Shown: positions 17,063-24,136 of the stretch, in pieces
Position numbering within the stretch: position 1 is the stretch's first letter
Layout: every line of letters begins with the position of its first letter
From: Evansella cellulosilytica DSM 2522
Lineage (GTDB): Bacteria > Bacillota > Bacilli > Bacillales > Salisediminibacteriaceae
DNA length: 64,000 nt
Direction of reading: 5' to 3'
Assembly (NCBI RefSeq): GCF_000177235.2
Contig: NC_014829.1
Span: 3,596,001-3,660,000 of the forward strand
The notes under the pieces: generated by a model
Database searches by the model: none
Told to the model about the DNA's origin: nothing
What the model saw: only the letters and a program-made list of their open reading frames with translations
Made by a program: the position numbers and the translations under genes

Positions 17063-18357
17063 TACTTCACCACCCTCCAAGCACGATAAATGTCTTTAGC
17101 CACTCCTAGCTTTCCTCTCTCAGCAGTAAAGGACTTCATAATGTCTCTCTGTTTATCCCATTTTGATCTACCGTCAACAGTAAACATTTTGTTCATCGCT
17201 TCATTCATGAGTGGTACGTATTTTTCAAAATATTGTGGGTGCTCTTCAAAGGTGTGTGCAGTATCTTTATATTTTTTCAAATCCTGGCCTATAAAACTAT
17301 CATAAAGCTCTTTACGATACGTATCTAATATTCTCTCAGAAAAATCATCTACTTCTTTCGCTCTTAAAATTGTTTCTGCGGCCATTTTCCCAGATGACAT
17401 TGCCATGTTCGAACCTTCACGATGAATAGCATTAACAAGCTGAGCCGCATCTCCTGCAACGATGACACCATCCCCGACTAGTTTTGGAATAGACTTATAG
17501 CCACCTTCTGGAATTAAATGTGCTAAATATTCTTGTGTTTCGGCACCTTCTATATAAGGTTGAACCATAGGATGTTCTTTTACATATTCTAATAGCTTAT
17601 AAGGCTTCATTTTCTTTTTGATCATACTAGATAATGTAGTACCTACACCAATATTGATACTATCTTTGTTCGTATATAAGAAAGCGGTTCCAAGAGCGCC
17701 TTGAGTAGAGTCCCCGAAGATTTCGATAGAAACACCTTGCTCATCATTAACATTAAAACGTTCATTAATTGTTTTCTTCGGTAATTTCATTACTTCCATT
17801 ACTGTTAGTGCTACTTCTGCAGGTTTCCATTCTTTATGAAAACCTAATTTTTTTGCTAATAATGAGTTGACACCATCACATAAGACAACAACATCAGCAT
17901 AAATATCACCATCAGGCCTATCTGTACGAACTCCTACCACTTTTCCATCTTCAACAATACACTCTGTAACAACGGTTTCATTAATGAGCGTCGCCCCTTG
18001 CTCAACAGCTTTTGCAGCAAACCATTTATCAAACTTTGCTCGTAAAACAGTAAAATTATTAAACGGTTCTTTTCCCCATTCTAATCCTTTATAGCTTGTT
18101 GTTACCATCGATTCTTTATCTAAAAACCAAAATCGTTGCTCTACAACAGGCCGTTCAAGTGGCGCTTCTTTCCAAAATTCTGGGATGATTTCCTCCATCT
18201 GCTTCCTATATAGTATTCCCCCCATAACATTTTTGGCACCAGGAAATTCCCCTCTTTCAATTAATAACACGTTTAATCCATTTTTCGCACAAGTATAAGC
18301 ACAGCTCGTTCCTGCAGGTCCTGCTCCAACAACGATAACATCAAATTTTTCAGACAT
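17062..18357 (-). CDS. fixC: FAD-dependent oxidoreductase FixC (ETF:quinone oxidoreductase-like)
   Basis: Flavoprotein that takes electrons from the FixAB (ETF) pair and passes them to quinone with FixX. 431 residues. The N-terminal dinucleotide fold VVGAGPAGTSCAYTCAKNG and the FAD region VIVAGDAAQLVNAIHREG are typical, and AMSSGKMAAETI follows. The ATG at 18355-18357 is chosen because GGTGGTG lies six bases upstream; it overlaps the end of the ETF alpha gene by 8 bases. Operon context with both ETF subunits and fixX separates it from other geranylgeranyl-reductase-like flavoproteins. Confidence 0.93.
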   Translation of the reverse strand: MSEKFDVIVVGAGPAGTSCAYTCAKNGLNVLLIERGEFPGAKNVMGGILYRKQMEEIIPEFWKEAPLERPVVEQRFWFLDKESMVTTSYKGLEWGKEPFNNFTVLRAKFDKWFAAKAVEQGATLINETVVTECIVEDGKVVGVRTDRPDGDIYADVVVLCDGVNSLLAKKLGFHKEWKPAEVALTVMEVMKLPKKTINERFNVNDEQGVSIEIFGDSTQGALGTAFLYTNKDSINIGVGTTLSSMIKKKMKPYKLLEYVKEHPMVQPYIEGAETQEYLAHLIPEGGYKSIPKLVGDGVIVAGDAAQLVNAIHREGSNMAMSSGKMAAETILRAKEVDDFSERILDTYRKELYDSFIGQDLKKYKDTAHTFEEHPQYFEKYVPLMNEAMNKMFTVDGRSKWDKQRDIMKSFTAERGKLGVAKDIYRAWRVVK

Positions 18358-19381
18358 GAGCGACACCACCTTCTGTGGAATGTAATGCTTTTTGAAATTC
18401 CCTTGTTAATAAAGGAACGATTTCAAATGCGTCAGCGACTATTCCATAATGAGCAACATCAAAAATTGCTGCATTTGGATCTGTATTAATCGCAAAAATT
18501 AATTCAGAGTTTGCCATTCCTACCGTATGTTGAACTGCTCCAGATATCCCGATAGCGAAATATATTTTAGGTGTTACGGTTGCTCCTGTCTGCCCTACTT
18601 GATGATCATGACTACAGATGCCAGCTTCGACAACGTCTCGACTCGCTCCAACAGTTGCATTTAAAACATTGGCTAGATCTTCTACCATTTTAAATCCCTT
18701 TTCGTCTTTTATTCCTTTTCCTGCCGAAACGATAATATCTGCCTCTTCAAGGTTTACTTTCTTTTGCGTATCTTTTACTATTTCAATTACTTTTGTACGT
18801 AAGTCATCTTCTTGTAGATCTATGGACTCTTGAACAACCTCGCCCGTTCGTCCTTCTTGTCTATCTGGCTTTTTGATTACTTTTGGTCTTACAGTCGCCA
18901 TTTGAGGCCGATGTTTTTTACACAGAATAGTTGCCATGATGTTTCCACCAAAAGCTGGTCTGCTCGCTTCAAAAAGTCGCTTTTCTACATTAACGTCTAA
19001 TAATGTAGTATCTGCTGTGAGTCCTGTCATTACTTCAGTTGCTACAGCACTTGCTAAATCCTTTCCATTTGCTGTTGCACCATATAGAAAAATTTCTGGT
19101 TTATATTTTCTAACTAAGTCTCCTACAGCCTTCATATATGTTTCCGTTCTGTATTGCTCCAGAACCGGATTATCAATAACATATACTTTATCAGCTCCAT
19201 ACTCAAATAGCGGTTGAGTCAATTGGTCGATGTTACTACCTAGCAAAACGCCACATAGCTCAACCTCTAATTTATCAGCTAAATCTCTACCCGCTCCTAA
19301 TAATTCTAAACCTACATCTACTAAGTTACCTTCACGCTGCTCAATAAAAACCCAAACCCCTCGATACTCCTCCTTATTCAT
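18350..19381 (-). CDS. fixB: Electron transfer flavoprotein alpha subunit FixB (EtfA)
   Basis: Large ETF subunit holding FAD. 343 residues: N-terminal ETF alpha/beta domain (VWVFIEQREG, DLASAVATEVMTGLTAD) and the conserved C-terminal FAD-binding part (SAGKGIKDEKGFKMVEDLA, then HDHQVGQTGATVTPKIYFA, GISGAVQHTVGM). The ATG overlaps the fixA stop by 4 bases (ATGA). With fixA, fixC and fixX it should form an electron-bifurcating complex that oxidises NADH and reduces both quinone and a low-potential ferredoxin or flavodoxin; that role is known for homologues in diazotrophs and inferred here. Confidence 0.94.
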   Translation of the reverse strand: MNKEEYRGVWVFIEQREGNLVDVGLELLGAGRDLADKLEVELCGVLLGSNIDQLTQPLFEYGADKVYVIDNPVLEQYRTETYMKAVGDLVRKYKPEIFLYGATANGKDLASAVATEVMTGLTADTTLLDVNVEKRLFEASRPAFGGNIMATILCKKHRPQMATVRPKVIKKPDRQEGRTGEVVQESIDLQEDDLRTKVIEIVKDTQKKVNLEEADIIVSAGKGIKDEKGFKMVEDLANVLNATVGASRDVVEAGICSHDHQVGQTGATVTPKIYFAIGISGAVQHTVGMANSELIFAINTDPNAAIFDVAHYGIVADAFEIVPLLTREFQKALHSTEGGVAHV

Positions 19382-20208
19382 TCGTTAACCCCCTCTTTCA
19401 TCTCAAAAAGCTCACGTTGCTCTAAAAGTATAGACACGATCTTCTCCCCTTGCGCCTTAACATCCCCTTCGAGCATCTCTGCTCCTTTGCTTTTCTCTGG
19501 TGGCCACATTTTCCCTACAATAGTTGGTGAACCTTTTAAACCTAATTGCTTAATGTCCACATCGTCTAAATCATCCACAGTCCAAACAATTGGATTATAC
19601 CTGGCAGCCCGAATCATATTTGGTAAAGGAGAATAAGCTACTTCATTTATTTCCTTTTCCACAGTAAGTAAGCATGGAAGTGTAGACTGAATACGCTCAT
19701 ATCCGTTCTCTATCTTTCTATGAACTTTTATTTGCTTATTCTTTAAATCTACTTCTTCTACACTAATCACATTCGTTAACGGTGGTATATCCATACGTCT
19801 TGCTATACCAGGACCGGTTTGACCAGTATCACCATCAATTGCATGTTTTCCACATAAAACTAAGTCGACGCCATCTTCCTTCATAAGTTTTTGAATTGCT
19901 TTATATAATGCATAACTTGTTGCTAACGTATCAGCTCCTGCAAATCTTCTATCGGAAATTAAATATCCTTGATCAGCACCTATTTGTACGCATTTTTTTA
20001 TGGCCTCTCTTGCTTGTGGTGGTCCCATCGATAAAACTGTCACTTTACCACCATGTATTTCCCTTAACCTCACTGCCTCTTCCACCGCGTGTGCATCATA
20101 TGGGTTTAATATTGCAGGTGCACTTGCACGGTCTAGCGTGTTTGTTTTTGGATTAATTTTTATGATCTTTGTATCTGGCACTTGCTTTATACAAACAAGT
20201 ATATTCAT
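19378..20208 (-). CDS. fixA: Electron transfer flavoprotein beta subunit FixA (EtfB)
   Basis: Small ETF subunit, 276 residues, first gene of the four-gene operon. Motifs: MNILVCIKQVPDTKIIKINP at the N terminus, NPYDAHAVEEAVRLRE, and GKHAIDGDTGQTGPGIARRM, the flavin or nucleotide site. The ATG at 20206-20208 begins the conserved N terminus and follows a G-rich ribosome site (GGTGGGGGAG); an upstream ATG at 20259 would add 17 residues without support. A good cre site lies about 285 bases upstream. Confidence 0.94.
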   Translation of the reverse strand: MNILVCIKQVPDTKIIKINPKTNTLDRASAPAILNPYDAHAVEEAVRLREIHGGKVTVLSMGPPQAREAIKKCVQIGADQGYLISDRRFAGADTLATSYALYKAIQKLMKEDGVDLVLCGKHAIDGDTGQTGPGIARRMDIPPLTNVISVEEVDLKNKQIKVHRKIENGYERIQSTLPCLLTVEKEINEVAYSPLPNMIRAARYNPIVWTVDDLDDVDIKQLGLKGSPTIVGKMWPPEKSKGAEMLEGDVKAQGEKIVSILLEQRELFEMKEGVNE

Positions 20209-20491
20209 ATACTCCCCCACCCCTGTTTTCATAATAAAATAAACCATTTGCACAAACATTCACAAAGTAGCTGTCGGAAATGTTAAACTTTTCACGTAAA
20301 AATGTTTAATAAGTGTGGATACTTGTAGTGTTGTAAAAATATTGTTGCGAGTTGTGTAGTAGTTGAAGTGTCATTTGGTGGAATGAATTAGTCAGATGTT
20401 ATACTTTGAACATTGATCTTGCTCCCCTAAATACTGTTTCTCCCCCCTTTTATTTCAAAATAACATTTAATAATAATTATTTGAACAATTC

Positions 20492-20505
20492 TGAAAACGC
20501 TTACT
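20492..20505. promoter_or_regulatory. cre site upstream of fixABCX
   Basis: TGAAAACGCTTACT matches the Bacillus cre consensus TGWAANCGNTNWCA at 13 of 14 positions. Suggests catabolite control of the fix operon; binding is not shown. Confidence 0.5.
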
Positions 20506-20622
20506 TAATATATTTATACTAAATATTTAATGATGTATCAACCTTAATTAACAAATTTCTGAAATATTATAACTTTATATATTATATAAATAGTTTAATC
20601 GGTTAATAAACATTGATATGAC

Positions 20623-20654
20623 AAAACGGTGAACATTTGTTGTCCACCGTTTAT
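20623..20654 (-). terminator. Terminator after the yxlG-like gene
   Basis: AAACGGTGAACA pairs with TGTCCACCGTTT (one mismatch) around a short loop, about 33 bases past the stop codon. Confidence 0.7.
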
Positions 20655-20686
20655 ATAAACTGTATGAGTTAAACTTCACTTCAACT

Positions 20687-21469
20687 TTATGTTGTATGAA
20701 CAGCCAATTCTTTTTTACTAAACAAATAAATAGCCAAACCAACAAGAGCAAAAATGATAAAGAGTGTACACAGAACAGGTAATAAAACACCATCTGCAGT
20801 TCCCGTTTGAAACAACGAGTAACTATGCTGTGTAAGCGTTCCTGGTGACCATTTCATAATATCTGGTACAAAGGTACTCATTAGGCTGATAATAATCGTT
20901 ATCCCTAACGTTAGAAATGCAACTGCTGCTGTACTTTTAAATAAAGTACTAAAGAATAGTACTAACGTCAAAACAAACAGTATACCAACTGCATAAACCA
21001 TCATCCCCTTCAGTACATTCGTGAATGGAACTGTCTCTATTAATAAAGAAGTATAATAATATGCTAAAACAAAACCTACGACAAAGGAGCTTAATGCAAG
21101 AGTATACATATGAACCCACTTAGCAGTAATATAGGAAGCAAACGATACTGGCTTTACGAGCACCATAATGTTTGTCGCATTATTTCTCTCACTAGCAACC
21201 GTTCCCATAAACGATAACACGAGGACTAAATATCCGATTTGGCTAAATTGCCCTAACGTCTCCGCAAGTACTTGCGGTCCTGTTGGCAAAGGAATGCTGA
21301 ACGCTCCTTCAGGCATACCACCAAAGCTTTCTAAAATATCGGGTAAAAAATAAGAAGTAACTGGCTGCATTATTCCTAATAGACTAAATACTATTGGTAT
21401 CCATATCCATTTAAAGTTCCTTAACGATTCTTTAAACTCTTTTTTAAAAAGAATGAACCATTTCATCAT
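20687..21469 (-). CDS. yxlG: ABC transporter permease, YxlG-like
   Basis: Membrane half of an ABC-2 type exporter. 260 residues with about six hydrophobic helices (near 20-40, 75-95, 110-135, 150-170, 175-200, 230-255). Its ATG overlaps the ATPase stop by 4 bases. Gene order PLDc_N protein, ATPase, permease matches yxlE-yxlF-yxlG of the B. subtilis sigY operon. Substrate unknown. Confidence 0.85.
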   Translation of the reverse strand: MMKWFILFKKEFKESLRNFKWIWIPIVFSLLGIMQPVTSYFLPDILESFGGMPEGAFSIPLPTGPQVLAETLGQFSQIGYLVLVLSFMGTVASERNNATNIMVLVKPVSFASYITAKWVHMYTLALSSFVVGFVLAYYYTSLLIETVPFTNVLKGMMVYAVGILFVLTLVLFFSTLFKSTAAVAFLTLGITIIISLMSTFVPDIMKWSPGTLTQHSYSLFQTGTADGVLLPVLCTLFIIFALVGLAIYLFSKKELAVHTT

Positions 21470-22371
21470 GCCTTTGTCACCTCCATGAATAAATCTTCTA
21501 ACGATGTTTTTACAATTTCAAAGTTCACAATTTTCAATTTTCGAAGCTCTTCATTTGTTAATAGTGCATTTCTTGCGTTTTCGATATCTGTAACACTTAT
21601 CGTCAACTCATTTTTATTCACTTTCATATGACGAATCCAATCCGAGTCTTTTATTGTGCGACTCCAATCTTCAATTGGTTCTTCTGTCTCAATATAAATT
21701 GTTGGTTGCTGATACTTCTTTTTTAGTGTCTGAAGGTCTCCAGATACAATCAACTCTCCATGATTAATAATAAATATTTCTTCACAAATTTCTTCAGCAT
21801 CATGTAAAACGTGGGTGGAGAAAAGAATTGAAGTTGTTTCTTTCAGCTTGTCCATTAATTCAAGCACTTCCCTTCGCCCTTTAGGGTCTAATGCAGAAAC
21901 CGGTTCATCTAAAATGACGAGCTTAGGCTTATGAACAAGCGCTTGTGCTATACCAAGACGCTGCTTCATCCCACCGGAATAACCTTGTATTCTTTTCTTC
22001 CTATCATCTATTAGACCAACTAGTTTAAGAAGCTCTTCTGCTCTTGCTTTAGCATCCTCCTTACTTAGAGATCCTAACTGGCCAGCATATACTAAATATT
22101 CTTCTCCGGTCATCCATCCATAAAATTTAGGGTATTGTGGTAAATAGCCAATATACTGTCTACGATCACCACTGTACCTTTCATCAAAAGCAATCGACCC
22201 ACTCGTAGGCTTCATAAGTCCTGTAAGCATATTGAGAGTTGTACTTTTGCCAGCACCATTTGGTCCTAACAGTGCGGTACAGACTCCTTCTTTTATATGT
22301 AAGTCTATCCCTTTAACAGCTTCCGTCCCTTTAAACGATTTACTTAGCTGTTTTGTCGTAATGAGTGCCAT
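21466..22371 (-). CDS. yxlF: ABC transporter ATP-binding protein, YxlF-like
   Basis: Cytosolic ATPase driving the permease at 20687-21469. 301 residues with Walker A GPNGAGKSTTLNML, signature YSGGMKQRLGIAQAL, Walker B LVILDEPVSALDP and switch His in STHVLHDAEE; a C-terminal domain of about 80 residues follows. Two bases separate it from the PLDc_N gene. Resembles drug, antibiotic or lipid exporter ATPases; the specific role is unknown. Confidence 0.9.
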   Translation of the reverse strand: MALITTKQLSKSFKGTEAVKGIDLHIKEGVCTALLGPNGAGKSTTLNMLTGLMKPTSGSIAFDERYSGDRRQYIGYLPQYPKFYGWMTGEEYLVYAGQLGSLSKEDAKARAEELLKLVGLIDDRKKRIQGYSGGMKQRLGIAQALVHKPKLVILDEPVSALDPKGRREVLELMDKLKETTSILFSTHVLHDAEEICEEIFIINHGELIVSGDLQTLKKKYQQPTIYIETEEPIEDWSRTIKDSDWIRHMKVNKNELTISVTDIENARNALLTNEELRKLKIVNFEIVKTSLEDLFMEVTKA

Positions 22372-22373
22372 TT

Positions 22374-22589
22374 TTAGTCATTCCTCCGTCCAAAAATAAA
22401 GTATAATATCGGTCCAACTATTCCTCCAAAAACAATAACAAGAATCCATACCCACTGCGGTCCATTTGTATTATTATGCTTAAAACAATCTACCATAGCA
22501 ACAATTAATAAAATAAACTGAATAATAATTACTGGTGCGATAATTCCCCACGGTATACTCTGTAAATCTGACAAAATAATATCCATCAT
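22374..22589 (-). CDS. yxlE: PLDc_N domain membrane protein, YxlE-like
   Basis: 71-residue protein with two hydrophobic helices (about 14-36 and 46-66) and the short motif WVWILVIVFGGIVGPILYF of the phospholipase D nuclease N-terminal domain, which despite its name has no catalytic residues. In B. subtilis YxlE takes part in negative control of the SigY regulon. No sigY or yxlC/D gene lies nearby, so here it probably belongs to the exporter alone. First gene of a three-gene operon; two adjacent ATGs (22589, 22586) follow GGGGAATA. Confidence 0.82.
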   Translation of the reverse strand: MMDIILSDLQSIPWGIIAPVIIIQFILLIVAMVDCFKHNNTNGPQWVWILVIVFGGIVGPILYFIFGRRND

Positions 22590-22740
22590 TATTCCCCTTC
22601 TCTCTCAACTTTGAATTAGTAAAATAATTTATAAATGTATTTCTATCCTTATTACGTCATATAAATCAAAAGGTTTCAACTTATTCTTGTGTTTCATGAA
22701 AAATATTGATTCAGAAATAATTATTTACTATTTGTAAAGA

Positions 22741-22818
22741 ATAAGAAACGATGCCACATGTTTTTAAAGTAATAGTAAGTGCTCTTCTCGCTACTACGCG
22801 TGGCATCACTTCCACAGC
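22741..22818. repeat. A-family palindromic repeat, copy A4
   Basis: GATGCCACATG on the left pairs with CGTGGCATC on the right; the centre TCTTCTCGCTACTACGCG is shared with A1 and A8. No CGAGCTT terminator accompanies this copy. Confidence 0.75.
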
Positions 22819-22831
22819 CAAATTTACACCC

Positions 22832-22893
22832 TAAAAAAACAACATGCTTGTTGTATTCTGCTTACATTACCTGCAGAATACTCAGCATGTTGC
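22832..22893 (-). terminator. Two-part hairpin terminator after serpin
   Basis: CAACATGC and GCATGTTG form an outer stem and GTATTCTGC and GCAGAATAC an inner one. On the minus strand the structure ends in a T run. Confidence 0.8.
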
Positions 22894-22910
22894 TTCATAT
22901 AAATTGAAAG

Positions 22911-24005
22911 TTAATTTGGTGACTCATAGCTTCCATAGAATAATATGATTTGTTTTCTAATATCTTTTAACTGCAATAAAAAGGGTCTATCTACTTTCAA
23001 ATGAAATTCCACTTCCTGCTGTGATGATCTAACCTCAATGGAAGTTGCAGCTCCTGCTTCCGTGCCAGTTTCATCTACTTCTAAAAACGTCTTATGTTTA
23101 CATTCATCTATATATAATCTTTCATCACCTTCAATCATTGGGGAAAAATCTGCCTTGTCTGGTATAAAAGCTTCTTTTATTCCCATTTTATTCAAAATAG
23201 GAGGTAGTTCTAACTCCGTTTCTAAAGTAAACTTAGGAATTTCAACAATTCCTATTTTTTTCTCCTCGCTTATATCCCATAAGTCATTTTTCGTCTTAAG
23301 CTCCTTCATTACCTCTTCTTTTCTTACGCCTTTACTTGGCACTATAATATCCATCACAAAACGGTCGTTTTCATATTCTAACCTTAGTACATCATAGTTA
23401 GTATTAGTTTGGAAATGGTATGAGGCTCTACAAACCATAAATGTAGTCGTTACTATTCCTTCTTCTGTTATAAAATCATCATCAAACGTTAAACTCTCAC
23501 TAAAGGGTTCTTTCCATTTCGCCTGAAAGTGTATTGCATTTAATAGTAATAAGATAGTATCAGGATGTAAACTCTCCACCATTTTATTAATGGTTCCTTT
23601 TGTTGCATTTGTTATCCACTTATTTACTTGCTCAGCAGTCGTAATTACGTCTGTTTTCACATTGTAGTTGTCCTTAATTGTGCGAACGAATGAACGGTCG
23701 AGATCAAAATCTTTCTTTATCCAGAGGGAGTTAGCAATATTTAATTTGATGACTTCCTCATCCTGTAATGATGTCATGTATTCAAAGAGGTTCTTTTCAT
23801 TACTCTTGTTAATATTTAATACTTCTATCAGTTCTTCGTAAGTCTTACCTTTAGCACCTTGCATCAATATTAATAATGCAACAGCGACACTTAATGGACT
23901 AACAACGGCATTTTTGCTTGCTTTATAGGATTCTAGAAATAGTTGATGAGAAAATGTCAATAATGGTTCTTGAAGGTCATTTTTTTCCATATCATGCTCT
24001 CTCAC
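22911..24005 (-). CDS. Serpin family serine protease inhibitor
   Basis: Serpins trap target proteases by a one-way conformational change. 364 residues covering a full serpin fold: NAVVSPLSVAVALLILMQGA, NALLLNAIHFQAKWKEPF-like block (LLLLNAIHFQAKWKEPF), and the C-terminal VDRPFLLQLKDI...ILFYGSYESP region. The reactive-loop hinge reads VDETGTEAGAATSIEV, close to the small-residue hinge of inhibitory serpins, so inhibition is plausible. The P1 residue cannot be fixed from sequence; the Arg-Ser-Ser after IEV is the likely area. No signal peptide, so the protein appears cytosolic. The start is GTG at 24003-24005, six bases after GGGAGG. It ends in its own terminator. Serpins are sporadic in bacteria. 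Confidence 0.93.
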   Translation of the reverse strand: MREHDMEKNDLQEPLLTFSHQLFLESYKASKNAVVSPLSVAVALLILMQGAKGKTYEELIEVLNINKSNEKNLFEYMTSLQDEEVIKLNIANSLWIKKDFDLDRSFVRTIKDNYNVKTDVITTAEQVNKWITNATKGTINKMVESLHPDTILLLLNAIHFQAKWKEPFSESLTFDDDFITEEGIVTTTFMVCRASYHFQTNTNYDVLRLEYENDRFVMDIIVPSKGVRKEEVMKELKTKNDLWDISEEKKIGIVEIPKFTLETELELPPILNKMGIKEAFIPDKADFSPMIEGDERLYIDECKHKTFLEVDETGTEAGAATSIEVRSSQQEVEFHLKVDRPFLLQLKDIRKQIILFYGSYESPN

Positions 24006-24096
24006 ACCTGTTTCCTCCCTTCAAGATGATATTCTCCTATTATGATATGATTCGTATACTCGTCCACATTCTAAAATATCTATATGACACTACAAG

Positions 24097-24132
24097 AAAA
24101 GCGACTCACATAAAAGTAGAGTCGCTTTTTTT
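24097..24132 (-). terminator. Terminator after the GH9 gene
   Basis: AAAAGCGACTC and GAGTCGCTTTT flank a short loop; a T run follows on the minus strand, immediately after the stop codon. Confidence 0.9.
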
Positions 24133-24136
24133 ATCA

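Larger units (their letters stand above)
20209..20686. other. Promoter region of fixABCX and 3' region of the ABC exporter
   Basis: 478 bases with no gene. It holds the cre site at 20492-20505 and the yxlG terminator at 20623-20654. No sigma-54 type -24/-12 element was found before fixA, and no clear SigA hexamer pair either. Confidence 0.5.
22590..22910. other. Intergenic region yxlE / serpin
   Basis: Contains palindrome A4 (22741-22818) and the serpin terminator (22832-22893). The AT-rich stretch 22610-22740 should carry the yxlEFG promoter, but no good hexamers were seen. Confidence 0.6.

Noticed and set aside
20209-20500. Sigma-54 promoter for fixABCX
   Set aside because: No TGGCAC-N5-TTGCA-like pair was found on the relevant strand.
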